Shown: positions 7,632 to 15,795, counted from the first letter of the stretch. The stretch: 54,204 bases of DNA from JBPOJN01 sp052033505 (GCA_052033505.1 JBPOJN010000081.1:1-54204); one strand, 5' to 3'. Notes: generated by a model from the sequence alone, not told the origin. Translations and numbers: made by a program.

Positions 7632-9407
7632 TTGACTCAAAAGGGGCGAGCAAGGTATACGCCGAAGACCTTGTTCGCCCCTTTTTTATTTCTGATCGTC
7701 TTCGTCGCGTCGCTTTTTTCCGTGACCGCCGAAGCGTTTGACTTAACTGCCACCGGATACCTCCGGAGCCGACTCGTCTATTATCACGATCTCGACACGC
7801 AGAAACCGAACTCCGGCGTGAATCAAGGCGGTTTGGGCGACAACGACCGTTTCGGTACGACTCTCTTCGTCCAAGAACGCCTGCGCATCGAGCCGATCCT
7901 CAAAATCAACGATAACATCTCCCTGCATTCCCAGTTCGACGTGCTCGATAACGTCATTGCTGGCACCAAGGATGTTAAAAACATCGATTTCCTTTCTCCC
8001 ATCGTCGGCACGATTCAGTTGCCCGGAGCCGGTGGGGCGCTCGGCGTGACGGGCGGGGAAGCCGGAGAGAACAAGGCCTTGAATATCCGTCGCGCTTACA
8101 TGGATATCCTGACGCCGGCCGGTAAGTTCCGTATCGGCCGACAGCCGTCTCACATTGGGCTGGGCGTGTTTCAAAACGACGGCAACGGTTATAATGACGA
8201 CTTCGGCGATACGTTTGATCGTGTTTTGTATCTGGCCGCGCTCGAGACGAAAAAATTCGGCACCTTGAATTTCGGCGCCGTGGCCGATTTCGTTTTTACC
8301 AAACAAGAAGACCCGCGTATCAACGGCCTGGGCCAAGCCATCACCGGACCTTCGGAAGACATGCGGCAGTTCGCGGGTGTCCTCCTGTGGGACTATAAGG
8401 ATTTTTCGTTCGGTACTTTTTCCGGTATTCGTTACCGCAATGGCCGTGAAGGCGACACAACGACGACAGCGCGCCAGATCTTAGTCGATGCGAGTGGAAA
8501 CGTGGTCCCTGATGCGAACGGCAATAATCAATTAAGCGACCTGCGCGCTGCTGGCCGTGACGGCAATACGCTCCTGTATTTCACCGACGTTTACGGAGAG
8601 TGGAGACATGGGCCGTTTCGTTTTCGCGGCGAGTATGTGTTGCTATCCGGCAAGCTTTCTACGGGCCTCGCAATCGATGCGATCCCGTTCAACAATCTCC
8701 CGTCGAACGCCTTGGGTCCTATCGAGCTCGGCGCCCAAAGCAATCTCCTGGTCCACATGGCCGCGATGGAATTGGAAGCGAACTACAAATTCGGATCGTT
8801 CCTCTTCCAGGGCGGTTACGCGAGCGGCGACCGTCAGCCTCTCTCGTCCAAAATCACGCAATTCGGTTTCCGTCCGGATTATCAAATCGCCTTGCTGATG
8901 TTCCATGCGCCGTTGGGTTCGTCGCCTCGGGTCACGCAGACCAACGGCAACGGCGTCGGTAGTCGTCAGTTGGTTGGCGCCGTGCCCGTCACCGGTAATT
9001 ACATCAACAACGCGATCTACACGGCCTTGGGCTACACACACAATCTCGACATCACGTCGCTCGCGCCCATGGCGTCGGACACCAGTGTGGGCCTGAAATT
9101 CATCACGGCTTGGGCCCCGGCCAATAACTTTGACATCGACTTCGCCGAAATCACCGGATTCACTTCTCTGCCCCGTCTCGTGAACTCAAATAAATGGTAC
9201 GGCTGGGAAGCGGACTTGAATTTCCGTTCGCGATTCTACGAGCATTTCTTGTTCGACCTGACCGCCGGCTTCATGATGCCGGGACCCGCCTATGACGTCG
9301 AAGTCGACGTCTTCAGTCCGACCAATACCGCGCAGGTCAACGTCATTCCCTTCGACGCCGCGAACGTCGTTTGGGGCGCGCGCACCAACCTGATCGTTAA
9401 TTTCTAA
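7632..9407 (+). CDS. Outer-membrane beta-barrel protein (porin-like)
   Basis: A 591-residue exported protein. Residues 1-35 form a signal peptide: a basic segment (KGRARYTPK), then a hydrophobic stretch, and a cleavage site near VTAEA-F. The mature part has the alternating polar/aromatic pattern of long barrel strands (for example LTATGYLRSRLVYY, FKFGSFLFQGGYASGDRQ, WGARTNLIVNF). It ends in phenylalanine as outer-membrane proteins usually do. It resembles the alginate-export/DUF1302-type porins, but a specific substrate cannot be assigned. The only start that keeps the basic N-region is a TTG at 7632. Unusually, that coding start overlaps a strong hairpin with a T-run (7641-7690). It converges on the next gene with no spacer. 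Confidence 0.75.
   Translation: MTQKGRARYTPKTLFAPFLFLIVFVASLFSVTAEAFDLTATGYLRSRLVYYHDLDTQKPNSGVNQGGLGDNDRFGTTLFVQERLRIEPILKINDNISLHSQFDVLDNVIAGTKDVKNIDFLSPIVGTIQLPGAGGALGVTGGEAGENKALNIRRAYMDILTPAGKFRIGRQPSHIGLGVFQNDGNGYNDDFGDTFDRVLYLAALETKKFGTLNFGAVADFVFTKQEDPRINGLGQAITGPSEDMRQFAGVLLWDYKDFSFGTFSGIRYRNGREGDTTTTARQILVDASGNVVPDANGNNQLSDLRAAGRDGNTLLYFTDVYGEWRHGPFRFRGEYVLLSGKLSTGLAIDAIPFNNLPSNALGPIELGAQSNLLVHMAAMELEANYKFGSFLFQGGYASGDRQPLSSKITQFGFRPDYQIALLMFHAPLGSSPRVTQTNGNGVGSRQLVGAVPVTGNYINNAIYTALGYTHNLDITSLAPMASDTSVGLKFITAWAPANNFDIDFAEITGFTSLPRLVNSNKWYGWEADLNFRSRFYEHFLFDLTAGFMMPGPAYDVEVDVFSPTNTAQVNVIPFDAANVVWGARTNLIVNF
7641..7690 (+). terminator. Strong hairpin plus T-run inside the start of the porin-like gene
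   Basis: A 14-bp stem with a single G:U pair (arm 7643-7656 GGGGCGAGCAAGGT; arm 7668-7681 ACCTTGTTCGCCCC) and an 11-base loop is followed by TTTTTT. It has every feature of an intrinsic terminator for groEL readthrough, yet it overlaps codons 4-20 of the porin-like gene. It may work as an attenuator or control translation of the gene it overlaps. Confidence 0.75.
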
Positions 9408-9779
9408 TTATTTTTTCTTGGGAGTCTTGTCGGTCGGAGCGGAGCCGTCCGGAGCTTTTTGCGTCTCGCGTCCGTTGCCGGAGTAAGGATTGAACATCGT
9501 AAACAAATCCTGATGAGGTCTTAAAAATTTTTCTCGGTCTTTGCCTTCCAGGCCTTGGGTCTTCGCCTCTTCTTCGGCGTTCTGCAGACCGTAAGCCGCC
9601 GCGATGAACTTGAAACCATCGTTCGGATTCTTGCCCTTTTCGAGATTCGCCCAAAACTCCGCGTCTTCGATCAGACCCAGGACGTATTCCTGTTTTTCTT
9701 GGGATAAAGACTTGAACTCAGAGGAGCGTAAGAAGGTTAACTTCGGATTTTTTGCGATGAGAACTTCGATGTCGATCAT
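9408..9779 (-). CDS. Unknown 123-residue protein
   Basis: A soluble, charged protein of 123 residues with no signal peptide or membrane segment. The first 70 residues look helical (SLSQEKQEYVLGLIEDAEFWANLEKG). The last 30 are low-complexity, rich in Pro, Gly, Thr and Lys, ending KTPKKK. I do not recognise the family. It lies 28 bases downstream of another unknown small gene on the same strand and the two probably form an operon. Its stop codon abuts that of the convergent porin-like gene. Start ATG 9779 is preceded by AAGGAGGG. Confidence 0.7.
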   Translation of the reverse strand: MIDIEVLIAKNPKLTFLRSSEFKSLSQEKQEYVLGLIEDAEFWANLEKGKNPNDGFKFIAAAYGLQNAEEEAKTQGLEGKDREKFLRPHQDLFTMFNPYSGNGRETQKAPDGSAPTDKTPKKK

Positions 9780-9807
9780 AAGACCCTCCTTAAAGAAGGG
9801 TTGAGGC

Positions 9808-10122
9808 TTAAGCCACGAATTTTTCGACAGCCGTCACGTCCGCACCACGATCACGAGTCTCGAGATCTGTGCGGGCAATATCACCTAAAAATGCAATGGC
9901 ACGACGGTCGAAGTTAGAAGGACGAGAAGCGAACAGGCCCGCGCGAACTGCGGTGTTGCCGTTTTTAATGATTTGATTGAGCGCATTGGAGGCTTGAGTA
10001 AAAGAATCACCTTTAGGAGCCGAAGGGACCGAGGCCGTATTGGAATTAGCGGGAACTCCCGTCTCGCGGATATTTCCGACATTTGAGCTGATATTCGCGC
10101 TTACTTTTTTGATGTCCGCCAT
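9808..10122 (-). CDS. Unknown 104-residue protein
   Basis: A 104-residue soluble protein with no recognised domain. The first 40 residues are rich in Asn, Ser and Pro (ANISSNVGNIRETGVP) and look disordered; residues 40-104 look helical. Start ATG 10122 follows CGGAGGAATT, a good ribosome-binding site. It is first in a probable two-gene operon with the 123-residue gene. Its promoter must lie in the AT-rich gap before ssrA. The style (disordered Ser/Asn N-terminus, then helices) recalls small structural or flagellar-associated proteins, but that is a guess only. Confidence 0.65.
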   Translation of the reverse strand: MADIKKVSANISSNVGNIRETGVPANSNTASVPSAPKGDSFTQASNALNQIIKNGNTAVRAGLFASRPSNFDRRAIAFLGDIARTDLETRDRGADVTAVEKFVA

Positions 10123-10556
10123 AATTCCTCCGAGAGTCTGTTATTTTAACCAATCCTACTTTGATCCACCAGGCAATTTCGTGCCCTACTTCTAAGATTG
10201 TCGGCCCTACCTCGGTATCTAGTTTCTTCTTCGGACCACTTTTTTTACTTTTTTCTTAAATATTTCAAATACTTAAAAAGAACAAACCTCGCCTAAAGAA
10301 GGTATCGGCCATGGTTGCTAAAAGTTGCGGATATTTCGTCATTTTTTGTATTTTTCCTAATTTTTAATCAAAGCAGCCCTTTACGGAATCAAAACAGACA
10401 TCATATAAGGAAAGATCCCATAGGTTTTCGAGAACGCGAAAGCGAGCGAGCCTTGGCCGGATCGGGTTCACCCCGTCCGGACAAGCGGAGCAAGCGATCC
10501 AATCACGGATACTAGATGGGGTTTCAGGGGAGAGCAGGATCTCCCCTGACTTTAAA
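10123..10556. other. Gap upstream of ssrA: promoter and structured leader
   Basis: No credible gene. The left 250 bases are AT-rich. A candidate ssrA promoter lies at 10380-10409. Between it and the mature tmRNA are two stable hairpins: an imperfect one at 10452-10485 (CTTG..CCGG..CGGG-TTCA-CCCG..CCGG..CAAG) and a perfect 10-bp stem at 10524-10549 (TCAGGGGAGA / TCTCCCCTGA, 6-base loop), with CTTTAAAG at the tmRNA 5' boundary. Confidence 0.55.
10380..10409 (+). promoter_or_regulatory. Candidate ssrA promoter
   Basis: The -35 is like TTTACG (10380-10385) and the -10 is TATAAG (10404-10409), 18 bases apart. This would give a precursor with a leader of about 140 bases before the mature tmRNA 5' end, longer than usual. 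A closer promoter cannot be excluded, but none is obvious in the GC-rich leader. Confidence 0.45.
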
Positions 10557-10906
10557 GGGGGCGAATTGGCTTCGACGGGAGGTCGGAGGTCAAACGACGC
10601 AAGCCGAGGTTGTAAGATCCTCGTACTAAAACTTGCAGGCAATTAACTGCCAACGATTACGAATACGCACTCGCCGCTTAAATAACGGCGACGTCTCCGG
10701 TGGGGTCTCCCACGGTCTGCCGGAGACGCAAATTGTGGGATAGGTCCTGGAGCGCGCCGGCGGTTCCAGGGTCGAGATCAACAGACGGCTGGCTTTCGGA
10801 ATCCCTGTCTCGAGGGTCGTCCGAAGGCGAGATCAATTCGGGGCTAAGCTTGTAGCTGGCGTTGACCAAAGTCTTTCGGACGCGGGTTCGATTCCCGCCG
10901 CCTCCA
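10557..10906 (+). ncRNA. ssrA: tmRNA (transfer-messenger RNA)
   Basis: One-piece tmRNA of about 350 bases that rescues stalled ribosomes by trans-translation. The 5' end GGGGGCG pairs with the 3' acceptor strand CGCCUCC (10899-10905), followed by discriminator A10906. The T-arm reads GGACGCGGGTTCGATTCCCGCC, whose loop is TTCGATT. The tag reading frame resumes at GCC after TAACT and encodes ANDYEYALAA before TAA (about 10642-10674), with the normal ALAA ending. CCA is not encoded after A10906 (the next bases are CTT), probably because the integrated element replaced the original 3' flank. The copy at 25,049 onward still carries the CCA. The acceptor stem remains fully paired, so the gene should be functional with CCA added by the nucleotidyltransferase. 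Confidence 0.97.
10888..10902 (+). repeat. Attachment-site repeat, left (in ssrA 3' end)
   Basis: TCGATTCCCGCCGCC, part of the tmRNA T-loop and acceptor arm, is repeated exactly at 25049-25063. The two copies bracket the integrase-bearing element and mark the site-specific insertion core. Confidence 0.88.
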
Positions 10907-10940
10907 CTTTTACGTAGTCCAGTAAAATCCAATAAAGTAC

Positions 10941-10970
10941 AAAAGCCCGTTTAATTACGGGCTTTTGTAT
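10941..10970 (+). terminator. Terminator after ssrA, supplied by the island
   Basis: A 10-bp stem, AAAAGCCCGT (10941-10950) and ACGGGCTTTT (10957-10966), has a 6-base loop and an internal T-run. It stands 35 bases after the tmRNA 3' end and lies inside the island, so the island brings its own terminator for the interrupted gene. Confidence 0.75.
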
Positions 10971-11093
10971 TTCTTGCTTGTCCCGTCACATCCCATGTGG
11001 TTTCAAGAAATCTGCCCCCAAATGGGGGCATTTCTGGGGGCAACTCTAAACAGCCAATTACCTGTTGCCCCCAGAATTAAGGGAGGGTTCGAA

Positions 11094-12314
11094 ATGAATC
11101 TCACGGATACAGCCATTCGCAATATGAAGGCTCCAGAGAAGGTTTCCCGGCTCTTTGATGGCGGAGGCCTGTACCTGGAGGTTTCGCCCAAGGGGAACAA
11201 ATGGTGGCGTTTCAAATACCGCTTCGATGGCAAAGAGAAGAGGCTGTCTTTCGGCGTTTACCCCATGATCACTTTGAAGGTAGCGAGGGAACGACGGGAA
11301 GAGACTCGGAAGCTTCTGGCTCATGGAGTCGATCCCGGCGAAAATCGCAAAGCCGTAAAAATGGCTCGGCTGGAAACGCTGGGAAACAGCTTTGAGGTCA
11401 TTGCGCGGGAACGGTTCGCCAAATTCTCTCCTACTTTGTCCGAGGGGCATCGCAATCGCATCCTACGAGGACTGGAAATGAACGTTTTTCCCTGGATCGG
11501 GAAACGCCCCATCTCAGAAGTGAAGCCTCCCGAACTTTTATCCGTCTTGCGCCGGATCGAAGAGAGAGGAGCTTTGGAGACTGCCCACCGGACTTTACAA
11601 AACTGCGGACAGGTTTTTCGGTACGCCGTGCAAACGAGCCGAGCGGAACGCGACATCTCCACGGATCTGCGTGGTGCTCTTTCTCCCGTGAAGAAGGAAC
11701 ACCTTGCCGCGATCACGGAGCCAAAAGCCGTAGGAGATTTATTGAGAGCGATCGACGGGTACGAGGGTTACTTCGTCACCAAATGTGCCCTTCGCGTGGC
11801 CCCGTTGTTCTTTGTGCGTCCTGGAGAGCTGCGCCAAGCGGAGTGGAAAGAAATCGACTGGGAAAAGGCCGAATGGAATATTCCCGCCGAACGCATGAAA
11901 ATGAAAGCGGCCCATCTTGTTCCTCTTTCCCGGCAAGCCATCGAGATTCTACGCGAGCTTCAAGCAGTAACGGGGGTATCACGATTTCTTTTCCCAAGCG
12001 CACGAACACTCAACCGCCCCATGAGCAACAATGCAATCCTCGCGGCATTAAGACGGATGGGGTACACCACAGATGAGATGACCGGACATGGCTTTCGGGC
12101 GATGGCCCGGACGATTCTTGATGAGGTCTTGGGTGTACGCCCTGATTTTATTGAGCATCAGCTAGCTCATGCTGTGCGTGATCCTAATGGACGCGCCTAC
12201 AATCGGACGGCTCATTTGCTTGAGCGTCGGAAGATGATGCAAGAATGGGCGGATTATCTGAGCGTCTTGAAGGGGGGAGCAAAAATAATTTTACTAAACG
12301 CCAAAGCGGTTTAA
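11094..12314 (+). CDS. int: Tyrosine site-specific integrase (DUF4102 arm-binding domain)
   Basis: A 406-residue P4-type phage integrase. Residues 1-85 are the arm-binding domain (DTAIRNMKAPEK, DGGGLYLEVSPKG, WWRFKYRFDGKEKRLSFGVYP). A SAM-like core-binding domain follows. The catalytic domain shows the active-site arginine in VRPGELR, HLVPLS, HGFR (the HxxR box), the late histidine in EHQLAHAV and the nucleophile tyrosine in RAYNRT. ATG 11094 is preceded by GGGAGG; an upstream in-frame extension lacks a family match. It catalyses insertion and excision at the ssrA 3' end, and its position next to the left attachment site is typical. Confidence 0.93.
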   Translation: MNLTDTAIRNMKAPEKVSRLFDGGGLYLEVSPKGNKWWRFKYRFDGKEKRLSFGVYPMITLKVARERREETRKLLAHGVDPGENRKAVKMARLETLGNSFEVIARERFAKFSPTLSEGHRNRILRGLEMNVFPWIGKRPISEVKPPELLSVLRRIEERGALETAHRTLQNCGQVFRYAVQTSRAERDISTDLRGALSPVKKEHLAAITEPKAVGDLLRAIDGYEGYFVTKCALRVAPLFFVRPGELRQAEWKEIDWEKAEWNIPAERMKMKAAHLVPLSRQAIEILRELQAVTGVSRFLFPSARTLNRPMSNNAILAALRRMGYTTDEMTGHGFRAMARTILDEVLGVRPDFIEHQLAHAVRDPNGRAYNRTAHLLERRKMMQEWADYLSVLKGGAKIILLNAKAV

Positions 12315-12360
12315 CTTCATCGAATGACTTAAAATTACACAAAAATACGGGAACTAAAAG

Positions 12361-13134
12361 ATGGTCGAAAAGAATATTGATGGCCCAGAAATAAAAAATA
12401 CTTCAGGCGCAACTAATGCGATGAATCAGTTGTGGTCCATTGCGAAAACCAATGAACAAGTTTGGCTGCATTATAGAAATAACATATGCAAGAAACCCTG
12501 GGAGGGAGTTTTAAATAAGCACCAAGTCGAAGAGTTGCTTACAAAATATGACAAATTAAAAGACGCTGGGGTAAATATTATTCTTGTGAATTTTCACCTC
12601 GAACCTCTTTGGTTTGTCCATAAAACAGTGCCGATTGCCCGTAGTTACAACGAAGGCCCCTTGGAAATAAAAAGGAATGGAAAAATAGTTAAAGGCCCCG
12701 GCATGGAAAATTTCCTGAAAAGAAGCAAGAAAAAGTACAGCCATATTAAGAAAAAACGTATGGAAGCAGGTGAAATGTTATTTCGGCAGTGTTCTTTTTA
12801 TGGCGTAAGTTCCGACAAAGTTTCCGCAATTTTAGACGAGTTGGAAAAACAGGAAAAAATTAGAATAAGCCAAGATTTTCAAGCAGTCCATCAAATGGTT
12901 TTTTTGAAAAAATCGTTAAAACTAAAAAGAGGGAGTAAAGAAAAGCCCTTAGTGTACAGTAAGGCTGTGACCTATCTAGTTCAAACTATTCAAGCTGCCC
13001 CAATGAAGGTTGAAGTTGCCAGCATGTATGCTGCCGAACTTCTTAAGATTTTAGGAATTCAAAAAACTGCCAACCATAAAGCAATTGAACCATACCTTGC
13101 AAAAGGTCGCCAAGCTATCTCTGAGCTAAACTAA
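12361..13134 (+). CDS. Unknown island protein, 257 residues
   Basis: A lysine-rich 257-residue protein encoded by a markedly AT-rich gene, unlike the surrounding chromosome. No signal peptide or membrane segment is seen. Residues around 115-165 (KKKYSHIKKKRMEAGEMLF, VSSDKVSAILDELEKQEKIR) resemble a winged-helix or DNA-binding helical segment, which is an inference. It lies 46 bases after int on the same strand, and an inverted repeat follows its stop. I do not recognise the family. Confidence 0.7.
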   Translation: MVEKNIDGPEIKNTSGATNAMNQLWSIAKTNEQVWLHYRNNICKKPWEGVLNKHQVEELLTKYDKLKDAGVNIILVNFHLEPLWFVHKTVPIARSYNEGPLEIKRNGKIVKGPGMENFLKRSKKKYSHIKKKRMEAGEMLFRQCSFYGVSSDKVSAILDELEKQEKIRISQDFQAVHQMVFLKKSLKLKRGSKEKPLVYSKAVTYLVQTIQAAPMKVEVASMYAAELLKILGIQKTANHKAIEPYLAKGRQAISELN

Positions 13135-13136
13135 AA

Positions 13137-13182
13137 ACCTACGATCGCCTAAAATAATTTTAATTTTTAAGCAATCGTAGGT
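13137..13182. terminator. Inverted repeat after the 257-residue gene
   Basis: Arms ACCTACGATCGC (13137-13148) and GCAATCGTAGGT (13171-13182) pair with one mismatch and enclose a 22-base AT-rich loop. It starts a few bases after the stop codon. It may end transcription, although no clean T-run follows on the plus strand. Confidence 0.45.
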
Positions 13183-13215
13183 AGTCATTTTCTGGCTCAC
13201 ATTTCCATCCTTCGG

Positions 13216-13249
13216 CATGATGGCATCATCAAAAGGAGATGCCATCATG
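13216..13249. promoter_or_regulatory. Perfect 12-bp inverted repeat over the XRE gene start
   Basis: CATGATGGCATC (13216-13227) and GATGCCATCATG (13238-13249) are perfect complements separated by 10 bases that hold the ribosome-binding site AAAAGGA. The right arm ends in the start codon of the XRE-family gene. It could be an autoregulatory operator or an RNA hairpin controlling translation. Confidence 0.7.
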
Positions 13250-13486
13250 AACGAACTACAATTTAGAATTGCTCTTCTTAAGAATAATATCAGCCAGAAT
13301 GAACTTGCTCGGAGAATTGGCGTTCATCCAATGACGGTGAGCTCCGTGGTGCGTGGACATCGTAATGCAGAACCAACTCTTCGCAGAAAAATTGCCTCAA
13401 CTTTAAATGTTTCAGAGAAAAAATTATTTAATGACCTCAAAAAAGTTAAAAATGGAGAGGCAAAAGTATGCCCCAAACCATTTTAA
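13247..13486 (+). CDS. Small XRE-family helix-turn-helix regulator
   Basis: A 79-residue protein with a Cro/CI-type HTH at about residues 14-40: ISQNELARRIGVHPMTVSSVVRGHR, followed by the stabilising helix segment AEPTLRRKIASTLNV. The start at ATG 13247 sits 5 bases after AAAAGGA and inside a 12-bp inverted repeat; an in-frame ATG 30 bases earlier lacks a ribosome-binding site. It overlaps the next gene (AlpA-type) by 19 bases, so the two are co-transcribed. The probable role is switching the island between integrated and replicating states. Confidence 0.85.
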   Translation: MNELQFRIALLKNNISQNELARRIGVHPMTVSSVVRGHRNAEPTLRRKIASTLNVSEKKLFNDLKKVKNGEAKVCPKPF

Positions 13487-13710
13487 GACTCCCCGTTGTC
13501 AAATCGAATTGTGGTCTGTCTCGTTCCACAATCTACCTTAGAATTTCCCAAGGGTTATGGCCCAAACCCATCAGTTTAGGTGCGCGAGCTGTTGGGTGGC
13601 CTGGAAATGAAGTCGAGACGATGATTGCCGCGCGTATCGCCGGAAAGTCGGATGAGGAGATTCGAACACTAGTAACTCAACTTCAAGCAGCTCGTAAATT
13701 TGCTTTATGA
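13468..13710 (+). CDS. AlpA-family regulator
   Basis: An 80-residue MerR-like HTH protein of the AlpA/CP4-57 type. The pattern LRLPVVKSNCGLSRSTIYLRISQGLWPKPISLGARAVGWPGNEVETMIAARIAG fits the family (helix-turn-helix then the wing G..a.gW...EV..wi). Such proteins act as activators of excision in integrative elements. It overlaps the preceding XRE gene and is followed 10 bases later by the DUF3631 ATPase gene. Confidence 0.9.
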   Translation: MPQTILRLPVVKSNCGLSRSTIYLRISQGLWPKPISLGARAVGWPGNEVETMIAARIAGKSDEEIRTLVTQLQAARKFAL

Positions 13711-13720
13711 AAGGACCAAT

Positions 13721-15058
13721 ATGTCTGACACAAATTCTACATTATCCCCTGAACCTGAATCTACTTCAGCATTTATTTCCTCCGTGGTCATTACAGATCC
13801 AAGGCAAGCCGAATCTCTCATTCAGGAACTAGCATCGTTGTCCCATTTTGAATACGAAAGCCGACGAGACGATGCGGCCAAGAAACTCAACATGCGAGGT
13901 ACCATTCTCGATGTTGCCGTCAAAAAAGTGAAGTCGACTTTCAAAAGCCAAAGCAATGATATCGATAGGTTCCTGAAAGAGTTAGAACCATCGCCTGATC
14001 CAGTGAACGGAGAGGCACTCTTATCGGATATTATTGAAACAATTTTACGATATGTTTCCTTGCCCGAGGGAGCTGCCGAAACCGTTGCTCTTTGGGTGGC
14101 CCACACCCATGCTCACGATGCTGCTCATGTATCGCCTTTACTTTGCATCTCCTCCCCTGAAAAACGGTGTGGCAAGACAACTCTTCTCTCGATTTTACAA
14201 GCTCTGGTAAAAAAACCCCTGCCAACTTCTAACATAACTTCCGCATCTTTGTTCAGAGCCACCGAGAAATGGCGGCCAACTCTTTTAATCGATGAAGCAG
14301 ATTGTTTCTTGGCTGAAAGCCAGGAACTCCGGGGCATTCTTAATAGTGGTCATCGACGGGACTTGGCCTTTGTTCTCCGGACTATCAACGACGATCATGA
14401 ACCCTCCCCATTCTCTACGTGGGCTCCGAAGGCTATTGCCTTGATTGGAGAAATGCATCCCACACTTGCGGATCGTTCTTTGATTATTTCAATGCGCCGA
14501 AAACGGTCCGAGGAGCGAGTGGAACGTCTGAGGTTGGATCAAATGGATATCTTTAATAACCTTCATCGCCGTGTTGTCCGATGGGTACAAGATAATTTAC
14601 AAGCGTTAAAGCTCGCTGATCCTAACATGCCTTCTGAATTGAACGATCGAGCTGCAGACAACTGGCGTCCTCTTTTGGCCATCGCTGATTTAGCTGGAGG
14701 AGAATGGCCCCAACGTGCGCGTCACATCGCTCAGATCTTGAACCAAGAAGAATCAGATGAAGCCACTGGCATACTCATTTTGGAAGATATTCAGAAATTA
14801 TTCATTGAGGAGTCGGCGATGCGTTTTACATCCAAGGGTTTAATCGAACGATTGATTCAAATCGAAGAACGACCTTGGCTAGAATGGTCACACGGCAGGC
14901 CTTTAACGGTGCGACAACTTGCCCGTCTTTTAAAACCCTTCGGAATTTATTCTAAGAATCTTCGTTTCGACGACTATGTTTCAAAGGGCTACGAACTGGG
15001 ACAGTTCGAAGATGCCTTCTCCCGTTATTTAAAGGGCCGAACCGCTACAAACGAATAA
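13721..15058 (+). CDS. DUF3631-domain ATPase (replication helicase/primase-associated)
   Basis: A 445-residue protein. The DUF3631 part shows a Walker A in SPEKRCGKTTLL with serine in place of the first glycine, as is usual in this family, a Walker B TLLIDEAD, and later motifs ALIGEMHPTLADRSLIISMRRK. The C-terminal ~100 residues form the LIEWL-type tail (TSKGLIERLIQIEERPWLEW..GRPLTVRQLARLLKPFGI). Such proteins occur in phages, plasmids and islands near primases. Here there is no separate primase domain, so it may act as a helicase-like ATPase for the excised element. ATG 13721 with AAAGGA is preferred over upstream in-frame starts. Confidence 0.88.
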   Translation: MSDTNSTLSPEPESTSAFISSVVITDPRQAESLIQELASLSHFEYESRRDDAAKKLNMRGTILDVAVKKVKSTFKSQSNDIDRFLKELEPSPDPVNGEALLSDIIETILRYVSLPEGAAETVALWVAHTHAHDAAHVSPLLCISSPEKRCGKTTLLSILQALVKKPLPTSNITSASLFRATEKWRPTLLIDEADCFLAESQELRGILNSGHRRDLAFVLRTINDDHEPSPFSTWAPKAIALIGEMHPTLADRSLIISMRRKRSEERVERLRLDQMDIFNNLHRRVVRWVQDNLQALKLADPNMPSELNDRAADNWRPLLAIADLAGGEWPQRARHIAQILNQEESDEATGILILEDIQKLFIEESAMRFTSKGLIERLIQIEERPWLEWSHGRPLTVRQLARLLKPFGIYSKNLRFDDYVSKGYELGQFEDAFSRYLKGRTATNE

Positions 15059-15082
15059 AATCAATAAGCTCCATGATTTTTC

Positions 15083-15160
15083 ATCCGCTACAGAAACTGA
15101 CAATGTAGCGGATAAATATGAAAGTAACTATTTGAAAAGTAAGGATTGTAGCGTTGTAGC
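15083..15160. repeat. Perfect inverted repeat and TTGTAGC direct repeats after the DUF3631 gene
   Basis: ATCCGCTACA (15083-15092) and TGTAGCGGAT (15104-15113) are perfect complements around an 11-base loop. TTGTAGC recurs twice in a row at 15146-15152 and 15154-15160. There is no T-run after the hairpin, so it is not a typical terminator. A binding region or replication origin for the element is possible. Confidence 0.55.
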
Positions 15161-15198
15161 AGGCAAAAAAAGAAGGAAGCAGGATTGGAGGATTGAAG

Positions 15199-15750
15199 AT
15201 GGCCAATTTAAAAAACCAAGACTTGATCCAAGCTCTGAATCAAATCGCAAAAAAAGCTGCCGCCAAGGCGACCTATGAGGATGTGTGCCTAAGCCTCCTT
15301 AAGACCAAGCGGGAAGATTTGGGGGGCCACTTATCCATCCTGACCTGCGCCCAGCTCATGCGCGATGCCGATGTCTTGCCCCCGGAAATTACTTTTTACC
15401 TGATTGCCTCTTCCGTAGAGCATCTGGCCGATCAACGGAGGCATGTCGTATATTGCGACGGATTTTCCGGTCGTTTTGAAAAGATCCGAGAAGCCCACGG
15501 AATCCTGCAAGGTGATGACTTTTTGGATGCTGAAGAGCCTCTCGCATATCGAAATTTATCGGAGGAGTTTGCACAAGTCTGCGATCAGATTACCGTTACC
15601 GCTTTTCAATATTACGGGGAAAACGAAATAGCAGATCTATATGAGAATAACCGGCCCGAATTTGATCGACGGTTGTGGCAGGGTCGAGAGGCCGTTTTAG
15701 GGCCGTTCCCTCCTGATCTCAAACAACATCTTATAAGAACTGTAGCTTAG
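15199..15750 (+). CDS. Unknown island protein, 183 residues
   Basis: A 183-residue soluble protein of unknown family; GC content is nearer the host than that of its neighbours. It looks helical throughout, with no signal peptide. ATG 15199 follows GGAGG at the right distance; a TTG two codons earlier is less likely. It is probably transcribed with the upstream ATPase gene or from the intergenic region containing the inverted repeat. No catalytic motif is evident. DUF3631-type islands often have such a gene after the ATPase, but I cannot name it. Confidence 0.7.
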   Translation: MANLKNQDLIQALNQIAKKAAAKATYEDVCLSLLKTKREDLGGHLSILTCAQLMRDADVLPPEITFYLIASSVEHLADQRRHVVYCDGFSGRFEKIREAHGILQGDDFLDAEEPLAYRNLSEEFAQVCDQITVTAFQYYGENEIADLYENNRPEFDRRLWQGREAVLGPFPPDLKQHLIRTVA

Positions 15751-15795
15751 CAGGTAGGCGGGGCTTGCTAGGTAAGGATAATTGTCGGGAAAAAT

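Noticed and set aside
10557..10906. Reading the GC-rich segment as a protein-coding gene
   Set aside because: The ends, T-arm and ALAA tag frame identify tmRNA.
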